In this document: piece after piece, positions 62,627 to 64,000 of the stretch
How positions within the stretch are numbered: position 1 is the first letter of the stretch
Layout: each line of letters starts with the position of its first letter
Source of the DNA: SZUA-36 sp964650905
Lineage (GTDB): Bacteria > Pseudomonadota > Gammaproteobacteria > Xanthomonadales > SZUA-36
Reading direction: 5' to 3'
Length of the DNA stretch: 64,000 nt
Assembly (NCBI GenBank): GCA_964650905.1
Contig: CAZYVH010000002.1
Coordinates: 17,485 to 81,484 of the forward strand
Notes under the pieces: generated by a model
The model's database searches: none
The model's input: only the letters and a program-made list of their open reading frames with translations
What the model was told of the DNA's origin: nothing
Translations under genes and position numbers: made by a program

Positions 62627-64000
62627 GTGAATAATTGCGCTGCATATGCCGCGGTGCACACCAGGCACTGCCTGCCGGTGTTGCTGGGGCTTTGTTTATT
62701 GCTGGTGCACCCGTGGGCTCTCGGCGGATTGCCCGCGCTCTACGGCAAGGAGTATGTCCGCGACCCCAAGCGTTGGGAGGATGGTAGCCCACGCAGCCTG
62801 CCCGTACCACGCGCGGCGCAAAACGAGTCCGATGCCAACGCCGATAAGCGTGCCTACCTGGAACAGATACAGTTGCAGGAACGTTCAGCCGGGCCATATG
62901 CTGACGGGCTGACTGAACCTTTAACCAGCCTGGGGCGACTCTACCGTGACCAGGGCAACTATGATGCTTCACTGGGCCTGTATAAACACGCTTTGCATGT
63001 GGTAAGGGTGAATGATGGGCTTGACAGTAAGCGGCAAATTCCATTGCTGCGCGAACTGCTGGATACCTATCGACTGGCGGGTGATATGCAGGCGCTGGAC
63101 GAGCGTTATGATTATTTTTTCAGGTTATACGGCAACGGTTATCCACCCTACACGCCATCGCGTCTACAAGCGAACCTGGAGTACTTGCGTTGGCAGCGGG
63201 AAGCTTTTCTCCTGCACCTGGACGGCGACCGGAAAAATCGCCTGGTGAAAATGTATCAACTCAATAAGCGCATTTTGGAATCTGCCACGCAGTCACCACA
63301 GCTTGATCCCAATGAGTATGAGCGGCTGGTTCTGAACCAGATTCTGAATCTCTACCTGGTCCAATCCGAAATTGAACCACCCGATGAGGACTACCCCTTT
63401 GGCCCAGGCAGGTCAATTTTTGCAAGTGGTTCGATCCATTCAGTTAACACACACCACTCCAACACGGAGAACGGCCTGGGCTTAAAACAGCAGCAATTGG
63501 AAGATCTAAGCAGCAGAAGTGTCTCATTGGGCCGCACCCTGTTGGAGGACTTGATTGCGCGTATCGCAACCACTGGCAACGCTTCTGAGCTCGCCAGAAC
63601 CCACCTGGAACTGGGTGATTGGTTGCAATGGAACGGAAAATTCAACAGCGCACAACAGGAATATTCCAGTGTCATTCGGATATTGAAAGATGCCGGTGAC
63701 ACCAGCTTGCTGGAACAGTGGTTGGGTAGTCCCGTTGAATTACCCGACAATGGTGCTTTCTGGCAACCTTTCCGGGCAACTGAAAACAGCAGGCAGGTTG
63801 TGCTGACTGCGCAGTACGATGTCTCTGCACGGGGTCGCGCTAGAAAACTTCAGGTCGGTGCAGCGAAACCGGAGGACAAGGTCTTTACCGCCCGCTTGCA
63901 CAGAAAACTCACGGCTACCCGTTTCCGGCCACGCTTCATAAGCGGTGCGGCAGCAGCCGTTTCCGGCGTTAGTCGTCAATACGAACTGACCGTTCACTAG
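62627..64000 (+). CDS. Exported TPR protein with TonB-C-like domain
   Basis: GTG at 62627 gives 457 aa ending exactly at the window edge (TAG 63998-64000). A signal peptide (HCLPVLLGLCLLLVHPWALGG) precedes tetratricopeptide-like helices (LTSLGRLYRDQGNYDASLGLYKHALHVV, LARTHLELGDWLQWNGKFNSAQQEYSSVI). The final 90 residues (VVLTAQYDVSARGRARKLQV...LHRKLTATRFRPRF) resemble the TonB/energy-transducer C-terminal fold. It probably works in the periplasm, but its role is unknown. Confidence 0.8.
   Translation: MNNCAAYAAVHTRHCLPVLLGLCLLLVHPWALGGLPALYGKEYVRDPKRWEDGSPRSLPVPRAAQNESDANADKRAYLEQIQLQERSAGPYADGLTEPLTSLGRLYRDQGNYDASLGLYKHALHVVRVNDGLDSKRQIPLLRELLDTYRLAGDMQALDERYDYFFRLYGNGYPPYTPSRLQANLEYLRWQREAFLLHLDGDRKNRLVKMYQLNKRILESATQSPQLDPNEYERLVLNQILNLYLVQSEIEPPDEDYPFGPGRSIFASGSIHSVNTHHSNTENGLGLKQQQLEDLSSRSVSLGRTLLEDLIARIATTGNASELARTHLELGDWLQWNGKFNSAQQEYSSVIRILKDAGDTSLLEQWLGSPVELPDNGAFWQPFRATENSRQVVLTAQYDVSARGRARKLQVGAAKPEDKVFTARLHRKLTATRFRPRFISGAAAAVSGVSRQYELTVH

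Overview
This 64 kb window is chromosomal DNA from an aerobic gammaproteobacterium, probably marine or sediment-dwelling. The class rests on the rhlB/trxA/rho neighbourhood, a gamma-type RpoH, PdxB, TypA and FeoAB. The fused aspartokinase/diaminopimelate decarboxylase, class II DAHP synthase and TonB-receptor/sulfatase content point towards the Xanthomonadales/Woeseiales side, but that placement is inference. A run of exactly 100 N at 44437-44536 marks a scaffold join. No tRNA, rRNA, CRISPR array or intact insertion sequence was recognised.

Layout, left (1-32.7 kb), mostly core genes. A partial ExeA-type ATPase is followed by a complete aa3-type cytochrome c oxidase cluster: coxB with a fused cytochrome c domain, coxA, a 43-aa membrane protein, ctaG, coxC, DUF2909, surf1, an Sco-like protein, ctaA and ctaB. 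Many of these genes overlap by 4 bp. Next come gcvP, the lysC-lysA fusion, rpoH, ftsEX, rhlB, trxA, rho, mdh, pdxB, typA, an M61 peptidase, class II DAHP synthase and dsbB. Then comes a Fur-box-controlled feoAB pair. Two long inverted repeats (9848-9951 and 21839-21909) and a decayed imidazolonepropionase fragment lie between these genes.

Middle (32.8-44.6 kb), a glycan/surface island. It holds a glycosyltransferase with a PqqD-like N-terminal domain, a second glycosyltransferase, a sulfotransferase-TPR-glycosyltransferase fusion, an exostosin-like protein and a small sulfotransferase. These are followed by a possible lipoprotein, a secreted parvulin, a large secreted protein and a CapK/PaaK-like adenylate-forming enzyme broken by the N gap.

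Right (44.6-64 kb), an accessory catabolic region. A four-gene minus-strand operon encodes TMAO reductase TorA, its chaperone TorD, pentaheme TorC and an amine dehydrogenase of the trimethylamine dehydrogenase group. It could couple TMAO respiration to oxidation of the TMA product. Beyond it lie a TonB receptor, a 24-bp perfect palindrome, an exported sulfatase, a sodium/solute symporter, a SnoaL-AraC regulator, a cupin, an aldehyde dehydrogenase, a PuuB-like flavoprotein and a TPR/TonB-C protein. Two gene remnants here (a sulfotransferase tail and a U32-like C-terminus) indicate past rearrangement.
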